Source: Algoriella xinjiangensis (GTDB taxonomy: Bacteria; Bacteroidota; Bacteroidia; Flavobacteriales; Weeksellaceae). From it: DNA of 64,000 nt. The position numbers were made by a program, and so were the translations under genes. Positions 16,901 to 29,249 of this stretch are shown here, in pieces. Numbering within the stretch: the first letter of the stretch is position 1; the number at the start of each line of letters is the position of its first letter. The DNA lies in the NCBI RefSeq assembly GCF_900115015.1, contig NZ_FOUZ01000003.1, forward strand, positions 62,001 to 126,000, read 5' to 3'. Below the pieces are notes generated by a model. That model was not told the origin of the DNA and searched no databases. It saw only the letters and a list, made by a program, of their open reading frames with translations.

Positions 16901-17677
16901 ATGAAAAATAGAATCTTCATTATCGTTTTGCTGATGAGCACATTCGTGTTTTCGCAAGAGTTGTATAATGTTATAGCGCCAGAAGGTTTAACGGTAAGAA
17001 CAAGTCCTAATGGAAAAAGAATCGGTGTAATTCCGTACGGTTATCAAGTAAAAATTACAGAAAAAGGAGAAGCATTTTCGGTTTTAGATAATGGTAAAGC
17101 AAAAAGCGGTAATTGGGTAAAAATTGACCTTAATTCGACCAATTTAATTGTAGATAAAGGCATGGAAAATACTTTAGATTCTGCGAAACTTTATGCATTT
17201 AGTGGTTATTTAATTACCCAACAAAATTTTATTCATCAATTTGAAAGAGAGATTGCAAAACATTCAGTTTTAAAAGATTTTTATTTAGCAACAGCTTACA
17301 AATGCTTTGTAATAAAAGGTGATTTTTTTGGAGATGGAGTAGTAGATTATTTGTTTAGAATGATTGCTCCGAACGGAAAAACACGCTTATTGATTGTAAA
17401 TAATTTAGCAAAAGGAAGTCAAGTTTATGGTTTAGGAAGTGAGAAAGATCCGTTCAAAATTACAAATTATGATTTTGGCGTTTTAACAGTTGTGCCAAAA
17501 GGAACGCCGCTTTGGTCAAACTCTTTGAATGGTGTAAAACGAAATTTAAATGGAATTTCCAAAAATGAAATCGTAACTTTAACGTACGATGCAATTTATG
17601 TGCATCAAGATAATAAAAAAGAAGGTGGTTATATTTATCGAAAAGATGGTAAATGGAATTGGTTAAATCAAAAATAA
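16901..17677 (+). CDS. Secreted protein with bacterial SH3-like domain
   Basis: Signal peptide (MKNRIFIIVLLMSTFVFSQ) followed at about residues 22-85 by an SH3-type module: LYNVIAPEGLTVRTSPNGKRIGVIPYGYQVKI and a later NWVKID strand. Such domains bind cell-wall peptides or other ligands in the periplasm. The remaining 170 residues contain FFGDGVVDYLFRMIAPNGKTRLLIVNN, resembling a VCBS/FG-GAP-like calcium loop, and are otherwise unrecognised. It is followed after four bases by an SDR gene, so the two are probably cotranscribed. Confidence 0.72.
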   Translation: MKNRIFIIVLLMSTFVFSQELYNVIAPEGLTVRTSPNGKRIGVIPYGYQVKITEKGEAFSVLDNGKAKSGNWVKIDLNSTNLIVDKGMENTLDSAKLYAFSGYLITQQNFIHQFEREIAKHSVLKDFYLATAYKCFVIKGDFFGDGVVDYLFRMIAPNGKTRLLIVNNLAKGSQVYGLGSEKDPFKITNYDFGVLTVVPKGTPLWSNSLNGVKRNLNGISKNEIVTLTYDAIYVHQDNKKEGGYIYRKDGKWNWLNQK

Positions 17678-17681
17678 AATT

Positions 17682-18386
17682 ATGCAAAATATAGAAGGTA
17701 AAGTCGCGTATATAACAGGCGGAACAAAAGGAATTGGTTTCGGAATTGCAAAAGCTTTGGTAGAAAATGGTGTTAAAGTTGCCATTTCTGGACGAAATTT
17801 AGCAGATGCCGAAAAAGCAAAACATCAATTGGGTAATCAACATGTTTTGGCTATTCAGTCGGATGTCCGAAATTATGAAGACGAAGTAAAAGCTGTGGAT
17901 CAAATCATTGCATCTTTTGGTCGTTTAGATATCGTAATTGCAAATGCTGGTTTAGGAAAATTTGCGCCGATTGATGAATTGTCTTTAGAAGATTGGAATG
18001 CGATGATTGAAACAAACCTTAATGGTGTTTTTCATACGATGAAAGCAACGGTAGAAGCGCTTAAAGTTTCGAAAGGATATTATATTTCTATTGCTTCTTT
18101 GGCGGGTACAAATTTCTTTGCAAACGGAGCTGGTTACAATGCTTCAAAATTTGGAGTTGTAGGTTTTACGCAGGCTGCAATGTTAGATTTACGTAATTAT
18201 GACATCAAATGTTCTACAATTATGCCAGGATCTGTAACTTCTCATTTTAACGAACATCAACCAAATGAAGAAGATGGATGGAAAATACAACCAACCGATA
18301 TAGGACAAATGGTAGTTGATTTATTACGAATGAACCCGAATGTTTTACCAAGTAAAATTGAAGTTCGTCCAACGAAAACTAAATAA
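17682..18386 (+). CDS. Short-chain dehydrogenase/reductase (classical SDR)
   Basis: NAD(P)-dependent oxidoreductase of 234 aa. Cofactor motif TGGTKGIGFG at the N-terminus, NAG motif in IANAGLG, catalytic Ser in SIASLAG and the YNASK active-site Tyr and Lys. SGRNLADAEK after the second strand suggests an Arg for NADP(H). The substrate is unknown; the family is close to 3-ketoacyl reductases. It is four bases downstream of the SH3 protein gene and ends in a terminator. Confidence 0.9.
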   Translation: MQNIEGKVAYITGGTKGIGFGIAKALVENGVKVAISGRNLADAEKAKHQLGNQHVLAIQSDVRNYEDEVKAVDQIIASFGRLDIVIANAGLGKFAPIDELSLEDWNAMIETNLNGVFHTMKATVEALKVSKGYYISIASLAGTNFFANGAGYNASKFGVVGFTQAAMLDLRNYDIKCSTIMPGSVTSHFNEHQPNEEDGWKIQPTDIGQMVVDLLRMNPNVLPSKIEVRPTKTK

Positions 18387-18390
18387 TTTT

Positions 18391-18415
18391 AAGGCCTCAT
18401 TTTGAGGTCTTTTTT
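18391..18415 (+). terminator. Terminator of the SH3/SDR unit
   Basis: AAGGCCTCA-TTTT-TGAGGTCTT stem with a T run. Confidence 0.78.
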
Positions 18416-18509
18416 CGTTTAAAAAAAGATTTTATTTTCCTACTTAGTTTACATAGATTAGTAGACGGAAAATAACACAATTTCTGAACACTATTTTTAA
18501 GAAGAAAAG

Positions 18510-19556
18510 ATGAGTTTTAAATTAAAAGTAAACGCTTACCGACGCAAAATAATGCGTGGTTTAACGGGGAATATAGGAAAAGGTTCGTTGGATAATATCA
18601 AAGAAAACGAGACGATTTCTATAAAACGAGTACTTGTAAATCGACCAAATCAACGATTGGGTAATACTTTGTTAATGACTCCTTTGATTCAAGAAATCGT
18701 AAAAAATTATCCTAATGCAGAAATTGATTTATTTGTAAAAGGAAAAGTTTCGCCAATTGTTTTCGAGAATTATCCGCAAGTAAAACAAATTATAGAGCTT
18801 CCTAAAAAACCATTCAAAGAGTTGATTGCTTATTTAAATGTTTGGTTAAAAATTAGAAAACATAAATATGATTTAGTAATAAATGTAGACAAACAATCGT
18901 CATCTGGGCGACTTTCTACTTCTTTTGCTCAATCAAAATATAAACTTTTTGGGGATGAATTTTTATCTGATACAAACCAAGAAAATCAATTGCATCAAGC
19001 GCAGTATCCGGTTTATCAATTCAGAAAATTCTTAGAATTATTTGATAAAATAGAAAGGACAGAAGCTATTCCATCTTTAAATATTCAGCTTAGCGCAAAA
19101 GAAATAGAAGACGGAAAAAAATTATTGAATGAAATTGTAAAAGATCCAACCAAAAAAACGTTGGCATTTTTCACATTCGCAACAGGAACAAAATGTTACG
19201 ATGTAGTATGGTGGGACGAATTTTATGCGATGTTTTATCCAAAATATGAAGAAGAATATAATTTAATAGAGATTTTACCGGTCGAAAATATTTCGATGTT
19301 ATCGCATAAATTACCTGAGTTTTATAGCAAAGATGTTCGCGAAATTGCAGCCGTAATGTACAATTGCGAGTTGTTGATTGCCGCAGATTCTGGAATGATG
19401 CATTTAAGTTGTGCAGCGCCTGTTAAAACAATCGGATTGTTCAAATCTGAAGGTTTCTTAGAGCGCTACAAACCTTATGGTGAAGGAAATGCAGTGGTAA
19501 TTGCGAAAGATGATAATCAAGCAGGAGTTTTTGCTAAAATGGAAGAATTGTTATAA
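18510..19556 (+). CDS. Glycosyltransferase family 9 (heptosyltransferase-like)
   Basis: Predicted GT-B transferase acting on lipopolysaccharide or another surface glycan. The N-terminal signature VLVNRPNQRLGNTLLMTPLIQEIVKNYPNAEIDLFV and the C-terminal LLIAADSGMMHLSCAAPVKTIGLF (usual DSGxxHLAAA donor-binding region) are characteristic of GT9. Length 348 aa is normal, with a short N-terminal extension of about 35 residues. No signal peptide. The donor sugar cannot be assigned; it stands outside any glycan cluster here. Confidence 0.85.
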   Translation: MSFKLKVNAYRRKIMRGLTGNIGKGSLDNIKENETISIKRVLVNRPNQRLGNTLLMTPLIQEIVKNYPNAEIDLFVKGKVSPIVFENYPQVKQIIELPKKPFKELIAYLNVWLKIRKHKYDLVINVDKQSSSGRLSTSFAQSKYKLFGDEFLSDTNQENQLHQAQYPVYQFRKFLELFDKIERTEAIPSLNIQLSAKEIEDGKKLLNEIVKDPTKKTLAFFTFATGTKCYDVVWWDEFYAMFYPKYEEEYNLIEILPVENISMLSHKLPEFYSKDVREIAAVMYNCELLIAADSGMMHLSCAAPVKTIGLFKSEGFLERYKPYGEGNAVVIAKDDNQAGVFAKMEELL

Positions 19557-19628
19557 AAATTGTTTCATTTAAAATCTTTTTTACTTTAAAATTTTAATTC
19601 AAAAAAAGCGTTATTCAATAAAAGTCAT

Positions 19629-22600
19629 TTGCAGTTTCGTGTATTATTTTTTCTGAGTTTTATGTTTGCGAGTAATTTTTTACACGCACAAAATTTTGGG
19701 TGGAAAAATCCAAACCTTAGAAAAGATTCTGTACAGATTTCTGACACTGTAAAGCTTTCAAATAAAGGAATTTTACCCGAAAAATTCTCTGTTTTTGATT
19801 CGCTTGGAAATCTTATCTCCAGCGATTTTTATACCATTAATTACGAACGAAACGAAGTTTATTTTCAGCCAACTTTAGCCAAACAAATGGTGAAGATTAA
19901 TTATTTTGTTAACCCAAAATTAGCTGAATCTGTTTACTATGCAAAAGACCCGAATTTAATTATAGAGGACGCTAAACCAATTGATATTTTTCATCAAATC
20001 GAGCCAAATTCTAAACAAGGCAAACAAGATGTTTTTGATGGATTGAACAGCAAAGGTTCTATGGTTCGTGGAATTCGATTTGGGAACAATCAAAGTGCGT
20101 CGGTTCAGTCTTCGTTAGACTTGGAATTGTCTGGAAAATTATCTGAAGATATTACTGTTAATGCGGCTATTGCGGATAATAATGTTCCAATAGAATCGGA
20201 TGGTTATACACAAAATCTACAAGAATTTGATAAAGTTTATATCGAATTAGCGAACAAAAATTCTAAAATTAGAGCGGGACATATTGATATAAATACCTCG
20301 CAAGATCAAAATTATTTTAATCCATTTAATCAAAAAGTTACCGGCTTACAAATCGGAACTCGTTTGCAAGGCGAAAATTCGACGACGAATATTTTTGCTT
20401 CGGGAAGTATTACGCGAGGCGAATTTATGCGTGTTAATTTTGTTGGTCAAGACGGTAATCAAGGACCATACAGACTTTCTGGGAAGAATAATGAATTGTA
20501 TGTAATCATTATTTCTGGAAGCGAAAAAGTATATATTGACGGCGTTTTGTTAGAGCGCGGCGAGCAAAATGATTATGTGATAAATTACAATACGGGAGAA
20601 ATTTCGTTTACTTCAAATCGATTGATTACGGCGAATACGCGTATCAATGTCGAATATCTTTACAATAGTCGAAATTACTCGCAAATGCTTTTGTACGGCG
20701 GTGCTGAATATGAATCTGAACGATTAAAACTTTCGGGATATTTCTTTTCGCAAGGCGATTCAAAAAATAATTCGTTGGGAACAGATTTATCGGACGAAGA
20801 AAAGCAAATTTTAGCAAATGCAGGAAATGATCCTTCAAAAATGTACACTGTTTCGGCAGAGAAAACGGCATACGATTCGAACAAAATTTTATATAGAAAA
20901 TTAAGTTTAAACGGTGCAGATATTTTTGAATATTCGATTGATCCAACTGAAGATTTATACCAAGTTTCTTTTACTTATTTAGGCGCTAATCAAGGAAATT
21001 ATCGTCAAACAAATGCAAATCAAAACGGAAAAGTTTTTGAATATTTAGAACCAGTTGCAGGTGTTTTACAAGGAGATTATGAACCAATTAAGCAATTAAT
21101 TTCTCCTAAAAAACTTCAGATTTATACATTAAATGGTCAATATCAGTTAAAAAATAAAGGAAATTTCGGTTTTAATATCGGTTTAAGTAATTATGATCAA
21201 AACTTATTTTCGTCGATTGATGATAAAAATAATTCGGGATTAGCGACGCGACTTTATGGTGAAAAATCGTTTGAATTTAAAGATTGGAAAATTACTCCTT
21301 TTGTTGAATGGAATTATATCAATAAAAATTATAAAAGTGCTGAGCGTTTACGTTCGGTAGAGTTTGCACGTGATTTTAATTTAGAAAATGAATTAAGCGG
21401 TGTCGATCAAAATTTTATAACAGCAAAAGTAAATTCGACTTGGAAAGAAAAATTGAATGCGCAATATAAATTTGATTATTTAGAGAATACAGGATTGTAT
21501 AAAGGTTTGCGAAATCAGGTTGATATTTCGTTTAAAACACAAAAAGATGAGGTTGTTGCGCAGGCCAATATTTTGTCGACAGAAGCGTTAGATCGCAATA
21601 CAAATTTTGCGCGCTATATGGTTGATACAAAACGTAAAATTGGTAAAAAGTTTTGGGTTGGCGCACGTTATTGGGGCGAAAATAATGCGATAGATGATGT
21701 GTTGTTAAATGATAAATCGAATTTGAGTTTTAAATGGAATGAAATTCAAGCAAAAGCAGGATTTGTAGATTCGTTAGGTAGAAAAATAGATTTGACGGTT
21801 TATCAGCGTCAAGATGATTCGATTCGATTAGGTAATTGGGAGAATATTCAGTTGAGTAAAGGATTTATTTTTAACTCGAATTTAATTCAAAAAGCCAATC
21901 ATCAATTAAGTTTAAATTTTCATTATCATAAAGTAAATTATCAATTTACGAATGATAATGATGAAGATTTTATGACTGGAAATGTAAAATGGTACAAAGC
22001 ATTTTTTAACCAAGGTTTGCAGTTAAATGTAGATTATGAGGTTGGTAGCGGCGTAGAACCACAGCGCGAATTTCAGTACGTGAAGGTTTCGGATGGAATG
22101 GGAATTTACAAATGGACGGATTATAATGGCGATGGAATTGAGCAAATTGATGAGTTTGAAGTGGCTGAATTTATTGACCAAGCAAATTATATTCGCGTTT
22201 ATACCAATACAATTGAATATTTGAAAACGAATAAAAATCAATTCAATTTTACATTGCGTTTTCGTCCAAAAGAAGTTTTTAAAACTGAAAATGAATATTG
22301 GAATCGTTGGATGTTTCAACAGTCTATTGCTGCAACAAATTCGTTACGAAAAGAAGGTTTTACTTTAGAATGGAATCCTTTTACCAATTCTGCTCAAATT
22401 TTAGGAAAAACGAGAAGTATTCGTTCTTCTATTTTTTACAATCAAGGTGCGCAATATAAATGGTCTACAAATTTTATTTATAATCAACAACAGTCTCAAA
22501 CATACGTTTATACGGGGTCAGAAAATCGTAATTCGGATAGTTATTTGTTGCAAACACGTTACAAGATTTTACCTGATTTAATCAGTAGTTTTGATGCGGA

Positions 22601-23051
22601 ATATTTGGTAATTAATAGTGATTCGGAATTATTTTCTAGTCGTCGATATAAATTAAATAACATCAAATTTTCGCCTAAAATAACGTATCAAACAGAGAAA
22701 TCTATTGTTGCTTCGTTGTTTTATAATTATCAGAATAAGAAAAATATTTCGGGAGAAGAAAAGTTAAATCAATCTGATTTAGGAACCGAAATTCAATGGA
22801 ATAATTCGGATAAAATGAGCTTGTTAGGAAGTTTTAGTTTTATCAATAATAAATTTATTGGTAACCAAGAATCTGTTGTCGGAAATCAAATGATGGAAGG
22901 TTTACGTGCCGGAAATAACTTTGTTTGGCAATTGCAATTGCAGCGTCAAATTACATCATTTCTACAATTAAATATTTCGTATGATGGGCGTAAAACTGAA
23001 GAGAATAAACCAATACATACGGGGAGCGTACAAGTGCAAGCGAGGTTTTAA
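19629..23051 (+). CDS. Large outer-membrane beta-barrel protein, Bacteroidetes-specific family
   Basis: 1140 aa with a signal peptide (MQFRVLFFLSFMFASNFLHAQ) read from a TTG start at 19629; the first ATG, 11 codons later, would leave a poor signal. The segment GSMVRGIRFGNNQSASVQSSLDLELSGKLSEDITVNAAIADNNVP is the marker of an uncharacterised Bacteroidetes family; after it come alternating aromatic and polar strands to a C-terminal TGSVQVQARF, ending in Phe as in many outer-membrane barrels. YKWTDYNGDGIEQIDEFEVAEF (about residue 830) is an EF-hand-like Ca site. Function unknown; it may be a surface or secretion component. Confidence 0.7.
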   Translation: MQFRVLFFLSFMFASNFLHAQNFGWKNPNLRKDSVQISDTVKLSNKGILPEKFSVFDSLGNLISSDFYTINYERNEVYFQPTLAKQMVKINYFVNPKLAESVYYAKDPNLIIEDAKPIDIFHQIEPNSKQGKQDVFDGLNSKGSMVRGIRFGNNQSASVQSSLDLELSGKLSEDITVNAAIADNNVPIESDGYTQNLQEFDKVYIELANKNSKIRAGHIDINTSQDQNYFNPFNQKVTGLQIGTRLQGENSTTNIFASGSITRGEFMRVNFVGQDGNQGPYRLSGKNNELYVIIISGSEKVYIDGVLLERGEQNDYVINYNTGEISFTSNRLITANTRINVEYLYNSRNYSQMLLYGGAEYESERLKLSGYFFSQGDSKNNSLGTDLSDEEKQILANAGNDPSKMYTVSAEKTAYDSNKILYRKLSLNGADIFEYSIDPTEDLYQVSFTYLGANQGNYRQTNANQNGKVFEYLEPVAGVLQGDYEPIKQLISPKKLQIYTLNGQYQLKNKGNFGFNIGLSNYDQNLFSSIDDKNNSGLATRLYGEKSFEFKDWKITPFVEWNYINKNYKSAERLRSVEFARDFNLENELSGVDQNFITAKVNSTWKEKLNAQYKFDYLENTGLYKGLRNQVDISFKTQKDEVVAQANILSTEALDRNTNFARYMVDTKRKIGKKFWVGARYWGENNAIDDVLLNDKSNLSFKWNEIQAKAGFVDSLGRKIDLTVYQRQDDSIRLGNWENIQLSKGFIFNSNLIQKANHQLSLNFHYHKVNYQFTNDNDEDFMTGNVKWYKAFFNQGLQLNVDYEVGSGVEPQREFQYVKVSDGMGIYKWTDYNGDGIEQIDEFEVAEFIDQANYIRVYTNTIEYLKTNKNQFNFTLRFRPKEVFKTENEYWNRWMFQQSIAATNSLRKEGFTLEWNPFTNSAQILGKTRSIRSSIFYNQGAQYKWSTNFIYNQQQSQTYVYTGSENRNSDSYLLQTRYKILPDLISSFDAEYLVINSDSELFSSRRYKLNNIKFSPKITYQTEKSIVASLFYNYQNKKNISGEEKLNQSDLGTEIQWNNSDKMSLLGSFSFINNKFIGNQESVVGNQMMEGLRAGNNFVWQLQLQRQITSFLQLNISYDGRKTEENKPIHTGSVQVQARF

Positions 23052-23056
23052 GAAAT

Positions 23057-23088
23057 AAAAAAGACGTTCTAAAGAACGCCTTTTTTTG
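23057..23088. terminator. Shared terminator between convergent genes
   Basis: AAGACGTTCT / AGAACGCCTT hairpin flanked by A and T runs. Confidence 0.75.
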
Positions 23089-23089
23089 A

Positions 23090-25471
23090 TTATTTTATTT
23101 TTTCTTCTAGAAACAATGGTTGTCCTTTTTCATCTATACCTATTATTGTAATAGAGTAATTCTTAGGATTATCGTTGTTGTAATATTCAATTTCTGTTTC
23201 ATTATTTTGACCTATTTCCATATTTGTATTCCAATACAATACAGTTCTTATATCGTTTGGAATACCGTTATAAAGAGTTTCGTAATCATCATTACTAAAA
23301 TAAGGAAGCATTTTGTTGTAACCACCAATTTGTATTAAATTGTTTGGTAACATATTATTGTCTAATGTGCTTGGAGCAGTATCTTTTCCTCGTTTTGTAT
23401 ATATCGCAATTGCATCGCCAAGTAATCCAGAACCTTTAAAAACCTTTACCATTGCAATATCACGAACATTAATTGTATTGATAACATCTGCCGAAATTTT
23501 CATTTCATTGTAATAAATATTTACTGCAGAATTTCTTATCATAGGTATACTTTCTCCAGATTGTCCTTTTGTTACGGTAAGTCCAGCAACTTTTCCAGCT
23601 AAAAAATCTATAATATTGGTGTAACCTTGTACATCTTTGTTATCGTTTACAAAATCAATCACAGTTTCGTTGATACTTTTAAACATTCCTCGACTTAATT
23701 CATCGTTCAGTTTTTGTGTTTTTGACTTTTTATCTGCAACAACTACAACTTCTTTTAAACGTATACTTTTATCATTAATGAATTTCTTAATCTCATTATA
23801 TTTAGCTTGTTTTTTAACATCATTTACAACCGTTTGGTCTTTACTTTCTTCTAAATTATATTTTGTTGGTGGTAAATCTGCAGAAAAACTTGATATTTTA
23901 TACAACGGAACCACAGATAATACTAAGTTTTTTGAATTTGATGCTTTCGGATTTTCCGAATTCATAAAATAATTAATCGCCATTGGACCATAATAAAATA
24001 GATTTGTTAATTCAAAACTACCTTCATAATCTGTTTGTACAACCGTAAAATCTTTGTCATTATCTTGTGTTTTGTACATCAAACTAATTGTCGAATTTCT
24101 TAATTCTTCGCCATTTTCAAAAGCTTTAAACTTGTAAGATAAAAATAAATCTGTTGGTTTTGTATTATCTATTGATTGTGTATCTGCCAATTCTTTCCAA
24201 TCAAATCTTTCCCATTTTTCTGAAATTAATAATGCATCTAAAGCTTCTAAATTGCTATTTTCTCTAAAATATTGTGCTGGATTAGAAATTTTAGATTTAA
24301 AATCTCTTGTTAACCATATAGAAGATAATAAATTGTCAACATCTGTATTTTTAGACTCTCTAATAACCGATGTTAAGGCAATTTGATCGCTATTATTTAT
24401 TTTTATTGTATTTATTTCCCGTGGATTATTGTTTGTTTCAAAAGTAATTTGTGGTTTTGTACTTAATTTATCTTGATTAATAAAAAGTAAACGAGAAGCA
24501 ATTTCTTGGTCGTTTTCATTAAAAATAGTAATGTTCAAAACGCCATTATGTTTCTCTAAAATTTCTTTAGGAATGATCGTAGAAACTGTTGCAATTTCTT
24601 TTACAATTTTAGAATCAAAAATTAACCGATTATTAATTGTTCCAATAATTTTATGATTCAATAATTGATGTTCTAAATCAATACTTTTTAATTGTATAGC
24701 AATATCATTTTCATTTTTCGCAATTTTAAGTAAAACTCCATTTTGTTTAACTTCTGGTAAATCTATCGTTTGTTGATTTCCTTTTTCATCACTTATTTTA
24801 GCTTGATAAATTTTTCCAACTTCGCCTCTCAAAGAAAAAGTTGCTACATTTTCATCTAAATTCGTAAAAGATGCAAGTTTGTTGGTTGGATCGTTTTTTT
24901 CTACAATAAATCCTTCCCATTTTTTAGGTAAATCAGCATAAGAATTTAAGCGAACAGCAAATTTTGTCGTTTGATTTACAATAAAATTTCCACCTTCAGG
25001 ATTAACAGTTGCATTCCATTTTAAAGTATTATTTGGAACTAATTTTAACTTAGAAATTGGATTATATATTTTGATTTGATCGATGTGTTGTAGTTCTTGA
25101 GAGAAAAAATTCATTGCAGTAGTATATGCTCGCACATAATAAATTCCTTCTTCTACTTCTTTTCTCATGGTTAAAGTTCCATCACTTTGTCCATCAACAA
25201 TAGGAACCAATTTTCTATCTAACAAAGCCTTGTTTTTGTCATATAATTCTACAAATAAATTGGTGGAAATTCGTGTAGGTTTATAGCCATCAAACGTGTA
25301 AGCCTTAAACCAAATGTTATCGCCAGCAATATAATCGTCTTTGTCAAATAATAAATAAACTTTTTCTTGTGTGTAATTTGCTTCTAAATTATTGACTGCT
25401 GTATCTAGTTTTGATTGTGCAAAATTTGTGATTGTACAAAGAAAGAGTACAACCAAATAAAAATATTTCAT
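23090..25471 (-). CDS. Secreted MG2-like / TonB-plug-like protein
   Basis: 793 aa with signal peptide (ends NFAQS). The N-terminal part EKVYLLFDKDDYIAGDNIWFKAYTFDG and EEGIYYVRAYTTAM follows macroglobulin MG2-type Ig domains. The C-terminal part (about 610-710), with GYTNIIDFLAGKVAGLTVTKG, NIYYNEMKISADVINTINVRDIAMVKVFKGSG and IAIYTKRG, is a TonB-receptor plug domain lacking any barrel. Proteins of this shape are common in Flavobacteriia, often next to large surface proteins, but their job is not established. Binding or assembly at the outer membrane is inference. Confidence 0.75.
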   Translation of the reverse strand: MKYFYLVVLFLCTITNFAQSKLDTAVNNLEANYTQEKVYLLFDKDDYIAGDNIWFKAYTFDGYKPTRISTNLFVELYDKNKALLDRKLVPIVDGQSDGTLTMRKEVEEGIYYVRAYTTAMNFFSQELQHIDQIKIYNPISKLKLVPNNTLKWNATVNPEGGNFIVNQTTKFAVRLNSYADLPKKWEGFIVEKNDPTNKLASFTNLDENVATFSLRGEVGKIYQAKISDEKGNQQTIDLPEVKQNGVLLKIAKNENDIAIQLKSIDLEHQLLNHKIIGTINNRLIFDSKIVKEIATVSTIIPKEILEKHNGVLNITIFNENDQEIASRLLFINQDKLSTKPQITFETNNNPREINTIKINNSDQIALTSVIRESKNTDVDNLLSSIWLTRDFKSKISNPAQYFRENSNLEALDALLISEKWERFDWKELADTQSIDNTKPTDLFLSYKFKAFENGEELRNSTISLMYKTQDNDKDFTVVQTDYEGSFELTNLFYYGPMAINYFMNSENPKASNSKNLVLSVVPLYKISSFSADLPPTKYNLEESKDQTVVNDVKKQAKYNEIKKFINDKSIRLKEVVVVADKKSKTQKLNDELSRGMFKSINETVIDFVNDNKDVQGYTNIIDFLAGKVAGLTVTKGQSGESIPMIRNSAVNIYYNEMKISADVINTINVRDIAMVKVFKGSGLLGDAIAIYTKRGKDTAPSTLDNNMLPNNLIQIGGYNKMLPYFSNDDYETLYNGIPNDIRTVLYWNTNMEIGQNNETEIEYYNNDNPKNYSITIIGIDEKGQPLFLEEKIK

Positions 25472-25654
25472 GTGAGTTTTTTGTTAATTGAAATTCAGTT
25501 TAATCTGAATTCTTAAAAATATTATTAACTTGAATGATAAAAAAATAAACCTTTGTTAAATTTCTTGCCTTTTTAAAGCAAAAAAATCCAAAATCCTTTG
25601 ATAATGACCTCCAAATGTTAATTATTCTTAAATAATATAAATATTCTCGAATAA

Positions 25655-25687
25655 AAAAACCACTTCGTTACGAAGTGGTTTTTTATT
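25655..25687 (-). terminator. Terminator of icd
   Basis: AAACCACTTCG / CGAAGTGGTTT hairpin with flanking runs, 21 bases after the icd stop. Confidence 0.85.
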
Positions 25688-25708
25688 TATGATAAATTGT
25701 GTTCAGAA

Positions 25709-27955
<2,247 letters not shown>

Positions 27956-28002
27956 ATTAAAATACATCTTTTCAATTTTGAATGCAGAATTTGCAAACGA
28001 TG

Positions 28003-28010
28003 CAAATATA
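28003..28010 (-). promoter_or_regulatory. Minus-7 promoter box of icd
   Basis: TATATTTG on the minus strand, about 83 bases before the icd ATG. The minus-33 region shows no good TTG. Confidence 0.5.
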
Positions 28011-28093
28011 CAAATTTTAACAGATTTAAACCTACCATAAGTCAATCATTTACACGAAATTTAGTATATTTTTAGCATCTAAAATTTCAACCA

Positions 28094-28137
28094 TTCAAGT
28101 TGATAATTTATTGGATTAAAATTGTTCAAGTTGATAA
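28094..28137. repeat. Direct repeat pair in the icd / nuclease intergenic region
   Basis: TTCAAGTTGATAA occurs at 28094-28106 and again at 28125-28137 (31-base period). It lies in the 351-base gap 27920-28270, which otherwise holds only the icd promoter region and the start region of the next gene. Confidence 0.4.
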
Positions 28138-28273
28138 GTTTTTGACCGAATAATTCTCAACTTAACTGATAAATTGGATTATTTAAATTTTACTTTTTTA
28201 GATTATTATTCAATTTTCCTATTTTTATAAACTTAATATCTTCCTTAATTTCGCAAAAAACTAATTCCTTTTG

Positions 28274-29221
28274 ATGGATAATTTAACAACAATCGCTTTT
28301 TATAACGTCGAAAATTTTTACTCAAAAAAAATGGAAGACCAATCTTTTTTACCCGGAAATTATTCTAAATGGAAAGACAGTCGCTACGATACAAAAGTGG
28401 ATAAAATAGCCTTTACAATTGCCAAAATTGGAAGATTAGAAACAAACGAATTGCCATCAATAGTTGGTTTATGCGAAGTAGAAAACAACGATGTTTTAGA
28501 AGATTTAATTAATAATAATCATTTAGTAAATGGCGATTATGACACTGTTTTACATGAATCTTTAGATGAAAGAAAAATAAATGTTGGATTAATTTACCGT
28601 AAAAATCAGTTTGAATTAATCGAAAGTCAACCAATCCGAATGGTTTTTAAAGATCAATTTGATGTAAAATCTTACACACGAGATATTTTGTATGTAAAAG
28701 GCAAATTTTTTGACGAAATGATTCATTTATTTGTTGTTCATCTTCCGTCTAAAATTGATAAAGAAATCAATCAATTAAAGCGTCAACATATTTTTAAAAC
28801 TATTAGAAAGAGGATTGATTCGCTTTTAACCGAAAATTATTCGGAAAAAATCATTGTTATGGGAGATTTTAACGATTCGCCAACAAATGATGATTTGCGC
28901 GAAGAATTAAACACGCTGTCAAAACAAGAAGAGATAAACGGAAAAGAGTTATATAATCCAATGGTCGGTCTACAGTCTTATAAGCGAGGTTCTATGATTT
29001 TTAAAAATCAATGGATGTTGTTTGATCAACAACTTTTTTCGTCTGGTTTTCTAAAAAATGATTCAAAATTAAAATATGTAAAAACGGATATTTTTGACGC
29101 AGAATTTTTAAGGAATAGTGGCGGGAAATCAACAGGTTTGCCTTTCAGAACCTTTGTTGGAGGAAAATATTTCGGTGGATATAGCGATCATTTTCCCGTC
29201 TATACCATTTTAAAGTATTAA
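28274..29221 (+). CDS. Endonuclease/exonuclease/phosphatase-family protein, cytoplasmic
   Basis: EEP-fold metal-dependent phosphodiesterase or phosphatase. Motifs in order: TIAFYNVENFY (metal-binding Asn), VGLCEVENNDVL (metal-binding Glu), LFVVHLPSK, VMGDFNDSPTND (catalytic Asp and Asn) and GGYSDHFPVYTIL (catalytic SDH). At 315 aa, without a signal peptide, it differs from the secreted paralogue at 49712. The in-frame TTG immediately before the ATG at 28274 is unlikely to be the start. Substrate (nucleic acid, phospholipid or inositol phosphate) unknown. Confidence 0.85.
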   Translation: MDNLTTIAFYNVENFYSKKMEDQSFLPGNYSKWKDSRYDTKVDKIAFTIAKIGRLETNELPSIVGLCEVENNDVLEDLINNNHLVNGDYDTVLHESLDERKINVGLIYRKNQFELIESQPIRMVFKDQFDVKSYTRDILYVKGKFFDEMIHLFVVHLPSKIDKEINQLKRQHIFKTIRKRIDSLLTENYSEKIIVMGDFNDSPTNDDLREELNTLSKQEEINGKELYNPMVGLQSYKRGSMIFKNQWMLFDQQLFSSGFLKNDSKLKYVKTDIFDAEFLRNSGGKSTGLPFRTFVGGKYFGGYSDHFPVYTILKY

Positions 29222-29249
29222 ATTTGTAGCGGTTTAATTTTAGGAAAAG

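Noticed and set aside
23120-23972. Plus-strand ORFs of 72 and 111 codons inside the MG2/plug gene
   Set aside because: They are antisense to a well-supported gene and have no coding features; similar shadow ORFs elsewhere were left out.
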